Program-made: the position numbers and the translations under genes
In this document: one piece after another, positions 42,401 through 54,058 of the stretch
How the letters are laid out: the number at the start of each line of letters is the position of its first letter
How positions within the stretch are numbered: the stretch's first letter is position 1
DNA from: Rhopalosiphum padi
Lineage: Eukaryota; Arthropoda; Insecta; Hemiptera; Aphididae
Length of the DNA stretch: 64,000 bases
Reading direction: 5' to 3'
Assembly: GCF_020882245.1 (NCBI RefSeq)
Contig: NC_083599.1
Location: 5,270,001 to 5,334,000 of the forward strand
The notes under the pieces: model-generated
Told to the model about the DNA's origin: nothing
The model's input: only the letters and a program-made list of their open reading frames with translations
Databases searched by the model: none

Positions 42401-42877
42401 AAAACTATGAAAATAACTAAATAATAAATATCTTTAAATTTCAAACACAGAGTGGAGTGCTTTTTTCAATGGTAAACTAATAAATGTTATTTCATATTAA
42501 TTTAAAATAAATTCTAGACTCAATGTTCACCGAACGGCTTATGGACACGTACAAGGGAAACGTTGAAAGTTATCAAAATGCTAGTTTGATAGAAAAATCA
42601 GATGATTTACGTTACAAAAAATATATGATTATTCATGGATTAGCTGACACTAATGTTCATTTTCAACACTCCGTAATGTTATCCAAAGAGCTACAACACA
42701 AAGCCATAACATTTCAACAGCAAGTATGTGTTTTAAATTTCTTTTTTTCGAACAAATTCTAACAGAGTTAATAATTTTATATTTTAGTTTTATCCAGACG
42801 AATCTCATCGACTTCTAAATGTGAGAAATCATCTTTACCGTACAATTATTTCATTTATTTTAGAATCTTTAACATAA
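30413..42877 (+). CDS. Dipeptidyl peptidase IV-like serine exopeptidase (peptidase family S9B), type II membrane protein
   Basis: The enzyme is expected to remove N-terminal Xaa-Pro/Ala dipeptides at the cell surface. I read 15 exons: 30413-30605, 31517-31611, 31688-31762, 33296-33348, 34485-34690, 35229-35398, 35478-35575, 35741-35873, 35953-36170, 36856-37063, 38219-38406, 40990-41184, 41797-41957, 42518-42723, 42788-42877. They total 2289 nt, 762 aa (human DPP4 is 766). A short cytoplasmic N-terminus precedes one membrane anchor (residues about 8-28). The beta-propeller follows, with substrate-binding E208-E209 in DWVYTEE. The alpha/beta-hydrolase domain has oxyanion Y547 (YGGP), DGRG, nucleophile S631 in GWSFGG, D708 in HGLADTNVHF and H740 in DESHRL. 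All catalytic residues are intact. Oddity: the exon 5 donor reads CAG|GAAAGT rather than GT. The Phe in GWSFGG replaces the commoner Tyr. Confidence 0.93.
34685..34696 (+). promoter_or_regulatory. Non-canonical 5' splice site (GA instead of GT) of peptidase exon 5
   Basis: The reading frame and the conserved E-E motif require exon 5 to end at 34690 (ACA G) and join AA GAA at 35229. The donor reads CAG|GAAAGT, which differs from the consensus CAG|GTAAGT at position +2. The nearby GT dinucleotides (34679, 34681, 34695) give the wrong phase. It could be a true rare donor, an inactivating mutation or a sequence error. Confidence 0.6.
37064..38218 (+). other. Peptidase intron 10, no gene seen
   Basis: AT-rich, with no additional exon in phase. 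The reverse open frame at 37513-37746 has no recognisable domain and lacks splice context. Confidence 0.5.
38407..40989 (+). other. Peptidase intron 11 (2.6 kb)
   Basis: The largest intron of the gene, just before the catalytic alpha/beta-hydrolase exons. Besides the hAT remnant it holds AT-rich DNA with short direct repeats. The reverse open frame at 39812-40057 is judged non-coding. Confidence 0.5.
38530..39140 (-). mobile_element. Degraded hAT-superfamily transposase C-terminal region in peptidase intron 11
   Basis: A reverse-strand frame is open from 39138 to 38818 (about 106 codons, including TMVDNILGEIKKRFNNN). The same frame, after several stops, gives LAIPLSSASVERRFLMMRK at about 38645-38585. 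SSASVER-F is the signature of the hAT C-terminal dimerisation region. There is no N-terminal BED finger and no intact frame. CAGAGGCATGTCTAGG at about 38451 could be one terminal repeat; no partner was found. Confidence 0.5.
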
Positions 42878-44399
42878 AGTGTAATTTGATGTATTAATAT
42901 CCTTAAACGTTGTCATATTATAAGAAAACAATTTAACGATGTCCTATGTATGTTTTTAACTGTATGGAGTATCAAGATTTTTTTAAATTGTTAATAAAAT
43001 TATTCTATTTTTAAATAAAATTTTTATTTTTTAATAACGTTCAACAAAAATTTGCAAGTTTTTTTTTTTAATTGAAAATCAGGGTTTTTTTACAATGATA
43101 AAAATACATTTTATTTTTTTTACGTTTTTGATTAATTTTAGTTATAAAATGTTAATGTTTTACGTTATTTTAATTATACGTTTTAAGTTTAACATTAAAA
43201 ATAATAATTGTAAGCATCATTGAAATTTAACATATAAATATGTAATAGTAGTATATTATAGAAATATACTAATAAGTAATAACTAATAAGTAAATTAAAA
43301 AAAATATTTGTTGTTATTAATAAAAGTTAGCAAAATATAAATTGATTGTGCTTAAAAGATCTTAAAAAAATATTTATATAAATTCAAATGTTCATTGGAA
43401 TGGTGATGTATGTTATAGGAAAAAGCGTAAAAAAGGACAAACCTTATTTTTAATAACGTTGTTTAAATATTATTAAATTACGTTTATTGATATATTTTAT
43501 TTATTAGTATTTGAATTTTATTTATAACATATTATTATATAATATTTTATTCTGGAAAATAAAGATCAAAACATGACTGTTATGCTGGAATTTACTACCA
43601 GGCAACGGCAATTAAAGATGGAAAATATTCCTTTCGTGCAAATTCCGCTCGTATTTCCTTTTACAAAACATTAATATCAAATGTGCATAGCATGTAGGTA
43701 CTGTGGTCTGTGGCGTAGGCCGTAGTGAATACATGATTTAATGTAGGGCGAACCAACTTGTAGCACGCGTGCCTTTTGTGGCACAACATTTGACGTTATT
43801 GAATGACACGTTAGCATCACATAAAATAACAATATATTATATTATGTGTTATATTATATATTATAATATTATAGTATTGTAAAGTAAATAATAAGTACTA
43901 ATTTTTTATGACACATTCTCAATTTTGTATTTTTTATTCGGAGTGATATAGAAAAATATAAAAGGTGGCCTGCTTTAATGTTATGTTGTCATAGATTATT
44001 ATGCAAAGATTGTATAAATCGCTACCTAAACGTTGTCCCATCTGTAGAAATGTGTATTTTACTGACTCTATGAGGATTTGTTATCTCACATTAATTAACA
44101 ATATTTTTTATCGAACAAAACTCATTTTTATTAAAAATTGTATTTTTCATTTGATAAAATAGTAATTTTTTTTTTTATAATATATTACATAGCTTAATAA
44201 ATATAATAATATTATAATTTTTTTATTATTTTTAAAGTTTTCCTGAAAAAATCATTTAAACTTAGACATGTACAATTACAATGTTTTTACATTTCTTAAA
44301 ACAAATAAGATTAGTTGATAAATTGAACAGAGTACAATTACAAATTAACATTGTACAGTTTTGCTAGAAATGTTACAGTTATGCAAAATATATTATAAT
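42878..44399. other. Region downstream of the peptidase
   Basis: AATAAAA motifs at about 42993 and 43014 could serve as the peptidase polyadenylation signal. The rest is AT-rich DNA interrupted by the MITE at 43745-43973. No gene is seen. Confidence 0.5.
43745..43973. mobile_element. hAT-like MITE, 229 bp, with 8-bp TSD
   Basis: TTTAATGT is repeated exactly at 43737-43744 and 43974-43981. The ends AGGGCGAACC and GGTGGCCTGC are weakly inverted copies (GCAGGCCACC when reversed), close to the CAGG..CCACC ends of other hAT elements here. The interior is AT-rich and non-coding. Confidence 0.65.
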
Positions 44400-47050
44400 A
44401 CCTATACTTACATTAGTAAAGTTAATGAACTAATCTAAAACGTTATGAGGACGATCACAATGGAGTTTGCGTCTGTTAGGGCTCAATTCAAACTCAAAAT
44501 GTTGAAGACTGCTTCATTTCTTTATATGAATGACTGAAGAAGTTTACCGATAAGTCTTTGATGTAGTTTTTGATAGTTGGAATTCGGAAGTCTATGTGCA
44601 GTGCATCATTTAGAACAAACCATGGGGTATTTGAAATAACGCTAATACTTTTGATTGTAGGACTTGTATTTTATTAGTGTGAGTTTTAGCACATTGACCA
44701 CAGACAATTACATCATCTAGTAGTAGATGACGAATAATTTATTTATATAACATTAGTGAATAGTTCCAGCTCAGTGTAGTTTGACGACTAATATTAGTGG
44801 AAACAACATGTTTAAGCGATGGTAATCTTGCTGTAATTTGGAAAATATGCGAGTTATTTCAGGTAAGTTTTTTTTTTTAATCTAATATTACTTCAAGATA
44901 TTTAATATTACGAGACCATGCTATATGTTGTCCGTTGAGTTTAAGAGTACCTATTATAGTTTTTGGTCGCACAAAGAGTGAAAATAGATCCGGTGTGTTT
45001 TTTTTTTTCGAACCCATTATTTATATGCTCTGTAATTCGAAGAAGTTGTTGAGTTGTCGAGTGGTTTAGTTTAAAACCATTTTGATAGTGGGGAATTGCA
45101 TCTGTTACGTTTAAATAACTAAGAAGTCTAGAGTAGATAATTTTTAAACAGATTTTTTAAGCTGATGGACCTATAATTGTTAGGGTCAAGGTTATATTTG
45201 CCAGATATTTTAATTATTATTTATGTAGGTTTTGGTCTTTGGAGTGAGATGTATCGTAGATAATAATTGTTGACATGAGTCAATTCAAAGTTCTTCGAGT
45301 AGTATTTTGACTTTTTTGGCTATGTTAAGTTTAGTTTCTGATGGTCTTCTAGTCTTCTAGGTAGTTGCCATTGTTTTCTTATGTGATGTTTCTTCTTTAT
45401 TAATTTTTGAATTTGAGGAGTAGTTTTAGACATAATTATTATCGGGAATGCATTTGGGATCGTTGTACATTGTTTAGCGGCTTAGGTGATCGTTTCCCTA
45501 AGGTGAAATACGTATTGCAACATAAGCCATTAATGTATTAAAAATATTATTTGACATATTGTATTGCTTGAATTTATTCCAGTCTGGTTTTCCTTTTAAA
45601 ATTGAGTGGGTTGGTTTTGTGAGTCTTAGAGATGCGTCTACTGATATTTCAACTGGTAAATTATCCGAATCTAATTTGAATAAAGGTTCTTAATTAATTA
45701 TCAAAGAGGTTGAATTTAGTAAAATAATGTTTAAAATATCTGGACTTTCATAGGGTCATAAGGGTAATAAGTGGGCCCATCAGATATAGCGATGATCGTA
45801 GAGAAATTTGATAGATACCTACTTATCTTATATAATTTTCTTCCATTTAGATTTGTTGTGTTACAATTTCAAATTACGTATTTTAAATTTATGTCACCTA
45901 TAATAATAATCTTATTGTAGTTATTTACGATTTCATTGAAATCGTTTGTGTGCATATTACAACTTGGAGATAAGTATGCGCGGACTATCGTAGAATTAAT
46001 ATTATTGATTGATAGTGTAATTTCTATGGGTTCTATGTTCTAATGTTCTCAGTGAAAGTTACCTGTTTATGTTGAATTTTGATGTAAATGAATAACGCGA
46101 CGCTGCCTAAAAGTTAAGCGGCTAACTAATCATTATGATAGATTGAATAGCCATTAAATTTAATTGAGTCATTTGCACATGAATTTGCGTCACTTATATA
46201 GGCTACATTGATACTGTGATGAGTTTGATGAGATAATAAAGCAACAAAGGTGTTATAATTACGTTTAATACCGTTTGCTTTCCAATTAATGATGACGAGG
46301 TTATCAAAATGATTTAAATTAATCGACCATCGGGATAAGTTAATAAAGAAATAAAATTAGTGGTCACTTTTTTAAAAAAAAATTTCTAAAATAAGAGATG
46401 TGAAATAAGTATCAAAGATTTGATATTGATTTGGTAATATTTTTTTCATTTGTTTGTTCTTTCGATGGAGTTGATCTCTTCCTAATATTTTTTCTAACTT
46501 TTCCGGATTAAGATTCGCTTTGCCGATTTAAAATTTGATAACTAATATTGGGTCTAATATTGTTCTTGAAGTTTGGAAATAGTTTGTAGGTTTATCTTTA
46601 GACGGATTTCTGTAAGAATCGACTTTGTTATGATTTTTAATTTGTTTATACATTTTTTGTAATCTTATAGTTTGCATGTTTTCACGATGATTTTCGTTTC
46701 AGCTTATACGGGTAGGTGGAATACTTTTATGTTTAGTGCATTTGGAGTATTTGTGTTGTGTTGAGCATTTTATACATTTAGATGGGAGCTTACTGTACTT
46801 TTTTGTATGATTGAAACATTGACAGTATTGAGATTGATGAATAGAGTTTATGTTTTTACGATTTTTTTCCGTTATTACCATACTGAAGGGGTGATCGAGA
46901 GAAAAAATGTTTTTTTCTAACTTATCCAAGATAGCAGTGATAATTGGGATTGGTGACTTATGAAGGTTTTGAAGGCGAATGACAGAAGTTGATATGTACT
47001 ATGTTTAAAATATCGATTTCGGAAAGATATTTTGTAACATTACGATAGTC
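44400..47050 (-). mobile_element. Degraded Jockey-like non-LTR retrotransposon
   Basis: Reading the minus strand from 47050 downward gives, in the order of a LINE: a gag-like segment with decayed zinc knuckles (46929-46699, CQCFNHTKKYSKLPSKCIKC); an endonuclease (46310-45770) with WNANGIKRN, then GSVALFIYIK, YLSPSCNMHTNDF and IIIIGDINLK, corresponding to the WNANG, GGGVAI, Y-SP and GD-N motifs; a reverse transcriptase (45200-44950) with NNYRSISLKN (YRPISLL motif); and a thumb region with LNGQHIAWSRNIKYLEVILD (44935-44880). Frames change repeatedly and stops are frequent, so it is dead. The motif order puts it in the Jockey/I group; the exact family is unknown. Confidence 0.82.
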
Positions 47051-47599
47051 ATCGATGGTTGTTAAGTTTAACATTAAAAAATATTTTTACTATGGACATT
47101 GAAATTTTCAACTATCATTGGCGTGATTTTGTTTATGAAGACATTTTTTGCTTTACCTCTTTGATGTCCGTTTTGATCACTGCTGTGTTGGAGAAATTTG
47201 TATCATTAAGCTCTGAGAGCGGATCAATTCTTCTTTTTATTGATATACCACTGGGTGAGTGCTAGACCACTTGTACGTTTACCAGAACTTTGGGATGACT
47301 GGTATTCAGCATGTTTGCAGGGTTTTCACCATGCAATGAACTTTTGACTTATATACGACGGTATTAGATAAGTAAGTGTTTTACAGAAACACAACTGGTT
47401 ACGATAATCATCGCGCAAAGACTGAATAATATTATTGAAGATATATTTTGAATTATTATTCATTTTAAAATAATCTTTAAAATTACAATTTTTATTACAT
47501 AAAATAATAATAATAACAACAATCATTAGTCATCATAATGTTTTAAGTCTTTAGAGTATCATGTTATCTCTATAAAGAATTTGGGCCTGATGATGACCG

Positions 47600-49760
47600 G
47601 AAAAATGTTGTGTGAATTAGGAATACCAGCGTACAATCCGCTTCATATATGATGCATTTAATTTAGAATTTTAACAAGAAGGACAATACGATTGAGATGC
47701 TTTGAGTCAATCAGTATGAACAAAGATACCACTTTTGGATCTGTAGCAGAAAACTGTCTACGACACATTGATGATTTGATGATAGTTGTCAAAGACGGCT
47801 ACGGATGAATCTTCTTCTTCGATACACATGGCGTAACTTACTGGTAAAACGTTCCTAATTGCATTGATTTTAGCTTCGATTCCTAACGTCTTCAATACCA
47901 AGTATCTAACGTAGGTCTATTTTATGTGACATTTCAACACCTATCACACCTTTTAGAAGAAAATTTAATTTCAAAAAAGCTGGCTGGTCGACCTTTGCTA
48001 AAGATAAAAGAACTAGACAAACAAATAAGCTTTATATATAAAAGAGATTATAGAAAAAAGAGATAATAGAAAAGCATTGGGATTGATTAGAAACGAATAC
48101 CTCCCCCCCACCATAAAAACCGCCAACACAATCACAAGTAACACCAAACTAAATCGTTCATACAGAACTTTTAAATAGCAAACCACTTAAAACAAACAGT
48201 GTAGTAGTGTATACAGGATTTTAGTTCGGTTGGGTTTTCACTATGGATTGATCAGAGACCTGTAAGGACTCCACCACTTTATAGATAAGCTAGTAAATAT
48301 CACCAGTATTTAATGACACAAAATAATTCAACAAAGTAATTTGTAAGTGTTAAGTCAGCATTTAAGTATCTTGATACAAATTAAGTTTATTCAAAGTTAC
48401 TACAAATTATTATTATCAATAAAAATGTTATATCTAATCAAATATTTGAATAATGATTTGTACTATGATATGAATATGACGCAGTGTTGTTGTGATAGCA
48501 GTCTATAAAAAAAAAATTGTTAATAGGTCTTTTGTCAATGCCCTTGGTGTAAGTCCAGGTTATAGGCATAGTCATTAGGCCATTAGTTCAGCCATGCTCA
48601 CTATCTTAATCAGTTCTTAGTTCAAGTAGTTCTTTTTCTCAAAAGACAAAAGACATAAACATAGAATAGTTCATAGAAAATAGACATATAAAAAAAATTG
48701 GGAGGAGGAAGAAATTTTAGGGAGGGTTAAACCTACCCCTGCGTACGTAATTGAAACAGTGTAATAAGGAAAAAATATATTACTTGAGAAATTTAATGAA
48801 ACAAGCTACCTATTTGAACAGTTTGCTTCTATGGTCTATAAAATGCCATACACAAAATGAAAATCTATAAGGCTGCCGGACTCGATGATATATGCTTCAA
48901 AACCTTGGACCAAAGGCTAAAAAGTAGATTTATTTAGTTGCATAAAGTACGAAAAATTCTTAAGATAAGGAGAAGTTTACTTACATCAGTTACAAAAAAA
49001 TTTTTTAATACATATAGAAATTATCAACAAATCTTAAAGACAACAATTTCAAAATTTTTAAATAATATGCAGATGACTCGAATTGGATCTCCTTGGGGGT
49101 GCTGAACCTCATGAATTAAGATTTAAGAGTTAAAGTTTTAACACTCTTTTTATCAAACGGAGATTTTGCAAGTTCCTAGTAGGGAAGGTTTGTTTACACA
49201 ATAAGAATAGACAAATCTTGAAATGAGACATGCTAACTAATCACCGGCCGTTTAAAGAATACACCAGTAAACAAACTGTACACCCTATTAGGTATAGCCC
49301 CGCCTAAAATCTGATGATTCGTACAGGCTGACTGGGAACTCAAACACATAATTTATTAGATACAAGGAGTCACATACCGATTTAAATCTATAAATAGTTT
49401 CATGAAAAGGACCAAGTGCATTACGCGAAACCTTAAAGAAGAAAGAATCGAGAGATGGAGAAAAAATAGGGGACGAAACAACAGGGATAATGCTAACAGA
49501 TAACCTGTCGCCAAGACATAAAAAAAATGGATATTACACTGGTTACGAATAAAAGTAATACAATGCAAAGCTTATTTAAAAAAATGGGACTACTTAGAAG
49601 ACTCATTAAAATTATACGAGTGTGGCGAAGAACAAACAATGGACTATCTGGCATCTACTGAAATGAAATAAATATCCAATAACCTGCGCTATGTCAAGGA
49701 TCCCGTAGAGGCAAACCAGAACGCTTTAAATATTGCTCAGTACTGGTAAATTAACTATGA
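47600..49760 (+). mobile_element. Second degraded non-LTR retrotransposon (reverse transcriptase remnant)
   Basis: On the plus strand, KAAGLDDICFKTL (from about 48873) matches the KAPGxDxI start of the LINE reverse transcriptase. YADDS at 49066-49080 is its catalytic aspartate box. LYECGEEQTMDYLAS (about 49613-49657) fits the C-terminal CxCG-x-E-T-x-HL tail, and QNALNIAQYW (about 49718) ends it. Frames are broken throughout. The left part (47600-48800) is assigned only by position and lacks clear motifs. It converges head-to-head with the minus-strand element at its left. Confidence 0.6.
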
Positions 49761-50017
49761 CAGTTTGGATAGTAAAGATTGAAACTACCAAAGCAAAGGG
49801 GAATGACCATTATAGTAAATACATATATATTATATATATACTTGTATTATATTCCATTTGTATTTTACTTATTTTATTTCATGTTATTTAAATCTTGTTT
49901 TAGTGTTACCTAATCTTATAATATATTTATGATAAGTTTATTTTACTCATAGTATATTCTAATATTGCTTAACACAATAATAATAATAATATTTTTACTC
50001 GTAGTATAATGTTTATA

Positions 50018-50402
50018 GCAATTTTTGGCAGGAAGATTTTTAAAGTTTAAGGAGGATCATCGATCATCTCTCTCAAAGCCATTATTTTTGCGGACACAAA
50101 ATCACAGTGATTTTCAAAACCATAATGTATGTTCGCAGCTTTTTTCACGATCGTCGATCACTCGTTCTTGCAAAATAACTGTTACAGTAATAAAGTTTAA
50201 CCAACATGTGTGATAAATGATAATATGTATAAGATTAATATTTTTGTGCGATGATGATATTTGGGTGTATGATCTTGAAAAGATGCTGTAAACACACATT
50301 ATGGTTTTTGAGAATCGTTGTGATTTTGTGTTACACGAAAAAAATGGCTTTGAGAGGGATAATCCTCCTTTAACTTTAAAATCTCCCTCCCAAAAAGTGC
50401 TG
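50018..50402. mobile_element. Foldback MITE with long (about 110 bp) terminal inverted repeats
   Basis: The left arm (50018-50135) and the reversed right arm (50402-50290) match over about 110 bp. Shared blocks include CTCTCAAAGCCATT, ACACAAAATCACA and AAACCATAATGTRTGTT. The non-repeated centre is about 155 bp. The ends begin near AGCA-TTTTTGG. No clear target duplication was found. Short open frames on both strands lie within the arms and are not genes. Confidence 0.8.
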
Positions 50403-50588
50403 TGAATTTACAATTATATTACTATAGATATTATTTTGATTGGTACCTTGTAAATAATTTATCTATCTATAAACAACAATAAAAAATAAACTAAAGCAAT
50501 CACCATGCAAATGATTTCCTAATAATAATATGTTTTGCAAGCTTTGTCATATTATTTGTTAAGGTCGGATTTATTTGAAGACAAAAAT

Positions 50589-51823
50589 ATGTTTAAAATC
50601 ATAAATAAAATAATTTTTTTTTTTAAATGTTCATACAGTTTGTTCAAATTTATTTTCTTTAAAGGTTTAATAGGTAAAAAATTGACCTACTATCAACCTA
50701 AAAAATCAAGTAATAGAAATGTATCTACGTTAAACGATGAATTTGTGCTTATTAATCAGGCTGATAATTCAATAGCGATAGTACCTGACAAAAATAAATG
50801 TAAGGAGAAAATTGAAAGTTTAAATGAAAGTCAATCTGAAGCACCGAAAGTAATATTAAAAATTTCCAATTACATCCCATACACGGACTCTTACATTTTT
50901 TTTTTGAGCGTTGCTTATTTTTAGAATGAAATGCAATCGATAATAGAAACCAACAAACTTCCAAACGATGTGCCAATTAAATTAAAAAATAGTGATATTA
51001 TTACTGAAAAAAGTATTTTTGTTAGTAATTTATTTAACACTTTATAGTTTATATGAAATTGATAAAAAAACAAGATCGACTGCCATGTAAGGTGAATTTA
51101 TCTAACAATGTGAGGAGATCGACATGATAATTTTAATGATTTTTTATGCTTAGATATTTTTTCACATTAAATATATCAATTTTACAAAAAATATTATAGG
51201 TCAATATTGGTTTTTCAACAAAATTTCTAAGAATTTTAAAGAAAGTAATGGAAAAATATTTTCCCATATAAAACTATGTATTGTGACAGTTATCAGAACC
51301 CTAAGCGGCATAAAAATGAATTTAAACCGTAGAGTTTGAAGACCCTATAAAGCAGGGGTGGCCAAACCGTGGCTCGTATCTTATCGTAATATTTTTACAA
51401 AAAAATTTTTTTAATATGAATTTTTCTGTGTATATTTATATTAAATTTATGTATGACCTTTTTTTTTACATTTTGGCTCTTCCATTATTAATATATTTGG
51501 TGGCTCGTGAGTCTATTTTCGCTAGCCACCCTTGCTATAAAGCCTAGTACTAAAAGTATACTGTTAGGTTATTAAATCCAATATGGTTATATTAGTTAGT
51601 CTTATAGTTTGGCAGTCAACAAGTTTATAGAATTTTTTTTGGATGTAATTTTGGTTTCTAACAAAATTTATTTGATTAGATATCAGCGACACAATGGTTT
51701 GAAATTGACACATATAATTGCTCTATTTTATAGGATTTGGAGTCGAAGGATTGGGAATTTTTGTATAATGAAATGATGAAATACATTACTAGCGGATTTG
51801 AGAACACTGACTTGCAATTGTAG
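50589..51823 (+). CDS. Small three-exon gene of unknown function (148 aa)
   Basis: Exons 50589-50849, 50925-51020 and 51734-51823 have consensus donors (AAA|GTAATA, TTT|GTTAGT) and acceptors (TTTTTAG, TTTATAG). All junctions are phase 0, giving 87 + 32 + 29 codons. The N-terminus is hydrophobic and basic (about residues 1-25, MFKIINKIIFFFKC...), followed by polar, Lys/Asn/Glu-rich sequence. An acidic-aromatic-hydrophobic motif NDEFVLI (about residue 50) resembles an LC3-interacting region. The start Met-Phe plus such a motif faintly recalls TP53INP/DOR autophagy regulators, but no other family feature is visible, so I do not assign it. The ATG at 50535 is in the same frame and is an alternative start. 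Intron 2 carries a hAT MITE. Confidence 0.5.
51353..51534. mobile_element. hAT-type MITE, 182 bp, with perfect 8-bp TSD
   Basis: The left end CAGGGGTGGCCAAACCGTGG pairs with the inverted right end CTAGCCACCCTTG. CTATAAAG flanks both sides (51345-51352, 51535-51542). It lies in intron 2 of the small 148-aa gene. Confidence 0.92.
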
Positions 51824-53058
51824 TAAATAAGGGAAAAAACACATATATTGTGTTAAAAGATATTAAAAATGAATTATGAAAAACATAAATGCTTAAGATT
51901 AATGCTTTTTGAATTACAGTGAAATAATTAAAATTGTTTATTTTTCGTTGTTAATTTATCATTTAAAAAAATTGTAACTATGTATTTTTAATATTTTCTA
52001 ACAGCTGAGAAGAAACTTATGAGAAATCTCGTCGTATAATTATATTATTTATATTAAATATTTTTAACTAAGAAAAAATGTTTATCTACATAATCGCAAA
52101 TAGAAAAAATTAAAATACTTGTGACATTTAATATACACAAACAGATACGACAAATTAATATCTATAGGCCTAACGCGTCACGCGCTTACGCTTACGCTTT
52201 GTGTGACGATAGCCGCTGCTGACAACTGCCCAGTATATTAAGAAAAAAAGACATTCCTGATCGACCTGATCCTTGCCTCCAACTAGATGGTCGTCAAGAA
52301 CGCTCATCAATGATCATGGAGTAAAACTCATTATCGTTTCCACGGTGGATGTGCTGAGTAGGGAGAGGCGATGAATGTAATGATGTTCTGTTTAGTTTTG
52401 TCAATATTAAATAATATTATATATATATATATATATATCCGGCTGGTATGTGGTAGTAACCGGTCGCAAGTTAAAGAAACTTAGTAATATTTAAAGTTAC
52501 AAGTTATTTAATTATTTACGTTTATTTCGTCGAGGTAATATTTGTTTGTATGAGGGGTTCGTGAAATATTATTTAAGTCATAAGGTAACAGTTAGGTAAA
52601 ATTAAAGTTTAAAAGTTTCCATATAACAATTTATTAAAACATTGTATACAAAATATTATAAAATTTAATAATTTGTATAATTATGCATAGAACATAATGT
52701 TAAATAAAGAAAATATACAAACATCAAACAATAAAAATGTAGGTAATATATATTATGTTGACACAAAATATAAATACGTAACATTATATACTGTTTATAA
52801 CACTATTATTTATTTTAAATATAAAAATGTATTGTTAAAATCTCATGTAATATTATTGAAAATCAAAAATAAATAGGAACCTAAGTAGTACACTGAAATC
52901 GCAATTATTTTAAACAGGTATAAATAATTTTATTATATCCAATAAATATGTTATCCATATTTGAATTCAATTAGTGACAGTTAGAAAAAATGAAAATAAA
53001 CCTCTTATAAATCAGTTGTTGTTTATTTTGGATCTTATATCACAAAAAATATAGACAG
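51824..53058. other. Intergenic region, no gene seen
   Basis: A GC-richer patch at 52160-52380 (ACGCGTCACGCGCTTACGC, then GATCGACCTGATCC) looks like repeat or promoter DNA but shows no reading frame. A (TA)n tract lies at 52416-52438. The rest is AT-rich. Confidence 0.45.
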
Positions 53059-54058
53059 GTATAATATATACTAATTGAGTCCTGGGTACTAACGAGATAT
53101 ATACTAATTGAGTTCGGAGTTAGGAAACTAATAGTATACGAATTGAGTCCGAGGATTATTTTGAGTAAAATATAAAATCAACCGTCCGAGTCCAGACAAA
53201 GCGAAAATTATGCCGCACAGCCGTGCCGGGCGTCAAAATGGATGTACAATATACGTATATAATACTATATATACATTTCGTTCATATCATTTTTATGACT
53301 TTCATCAGATAATATAGTAACATATTATTATACTATAGGCCGGGAATTTTAGATTTTATTTCTATCGTCGCTAGTAAAATAATTACCGATATCTACTGAT
53401 ATTGTTCATATCAACTTGGAATTTTTTTTTTATTATATTACACACTCTAGTTTACGAGGTACACCAAGCATCATGGATGAAGTTATACTAAGTGAAAGAA
53501 ATAAAACTATACTTGTAATCGACGGATACAAATTTCGTTTTCACAAGAATTTAGCCAATAATCACCAACGCTGGACTTGTTGCAAAAATAACTGTAAGTC
53601 ATTTTTTAAATTAAATGAATTTAATACTATAGTTGAGAAATCTATTAGTCATAATCATGAACAACCGAGTGAAAATTTAATAAATAGACAGAAAATTAGC
53701 AATAAATTAAAACGTAAAGCTTTAGATGATCCAGTTGAGAGACCTTCAAAAATTATTCATAGAGAACTCAGAGAGAATGATACAGATACTTTAAATACCT
53801 ATGACTTACAATTAATTCGAAAAAATATACATCATGTTAGAACATGCTACAGATAGTCCTAAGTCTATAAAAATGGGAAGGAAAATGTTTTTTTTTTTAG
53901 TTTGACGGGACTCAGTTAGTATTAAAACATGGACTCAATTAGTATTATACCTAAAATTTCACTGGACTCAATTGGTATATACCCTTAAACAACCCGGGAC
54001 TCAATTCGTCAAAAAAGGTTATACTGGGACTCAGTTCGTATGCAGCCGTATATTATAC
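53059..54058 (+). mobile_element. 1-kb element with iterated inverted terminal motifs, encoding a FLYWCH protein
   Basis: The outer ends are GTATAATATA (53059-53068) and its inverse TATATTATAC (54049-54058). The left side has three copies of TACTAATTGAGTCC (near 53067, 53102, 53138). The right side has five reversed copies, GGACTCAATTAGTA-like (near 53908, 53931, 53964, 53997, 54028). The interior carries one open frame with a FLYWCH zinc finger. FLYWCH domains are often found in Mutator-like transposons, so this is probably a MULE derivative that kept only the DNA-binding part; that is inference. No target duplication is evident. Confidence 0.65.
53473..53856 (+). CDS. FLYWCH-type zinc-finger protein, transposon-encoded
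   Basis: This 127-codon frame has no transposase core. Residues about 14-60 form a FLYWCH finger: GYKFRFHKN, then RWTCCKNNCKSFFKL with the cysteine ligands, then SISHNHE with the histidine ligands. A basic, polar tail (KLKRKALDDPVERPSK) follows and the frame ends at TGC TAC AGA TAG. The ATG at 53473 (MDEVILSE) places the finger near the N-terminus, as usual; the frame is also open from an ATG at 53416. It lies between the inverted motif arrays, so it may bind them. It could be the first exon of a longer protein truncated by deletion. Confidence 0.6.
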   Translation: MDEVILSERNKTILVIDGYKFRFHKNLANNHQRWTCCKNNCKSFFKLNEFNTIVEKSISHNHEQPSENLINRQKISNKLKRKALDDPVERPSKIIHRELRENDTDTLNTYDLQLIRKNIHHVRTCYR

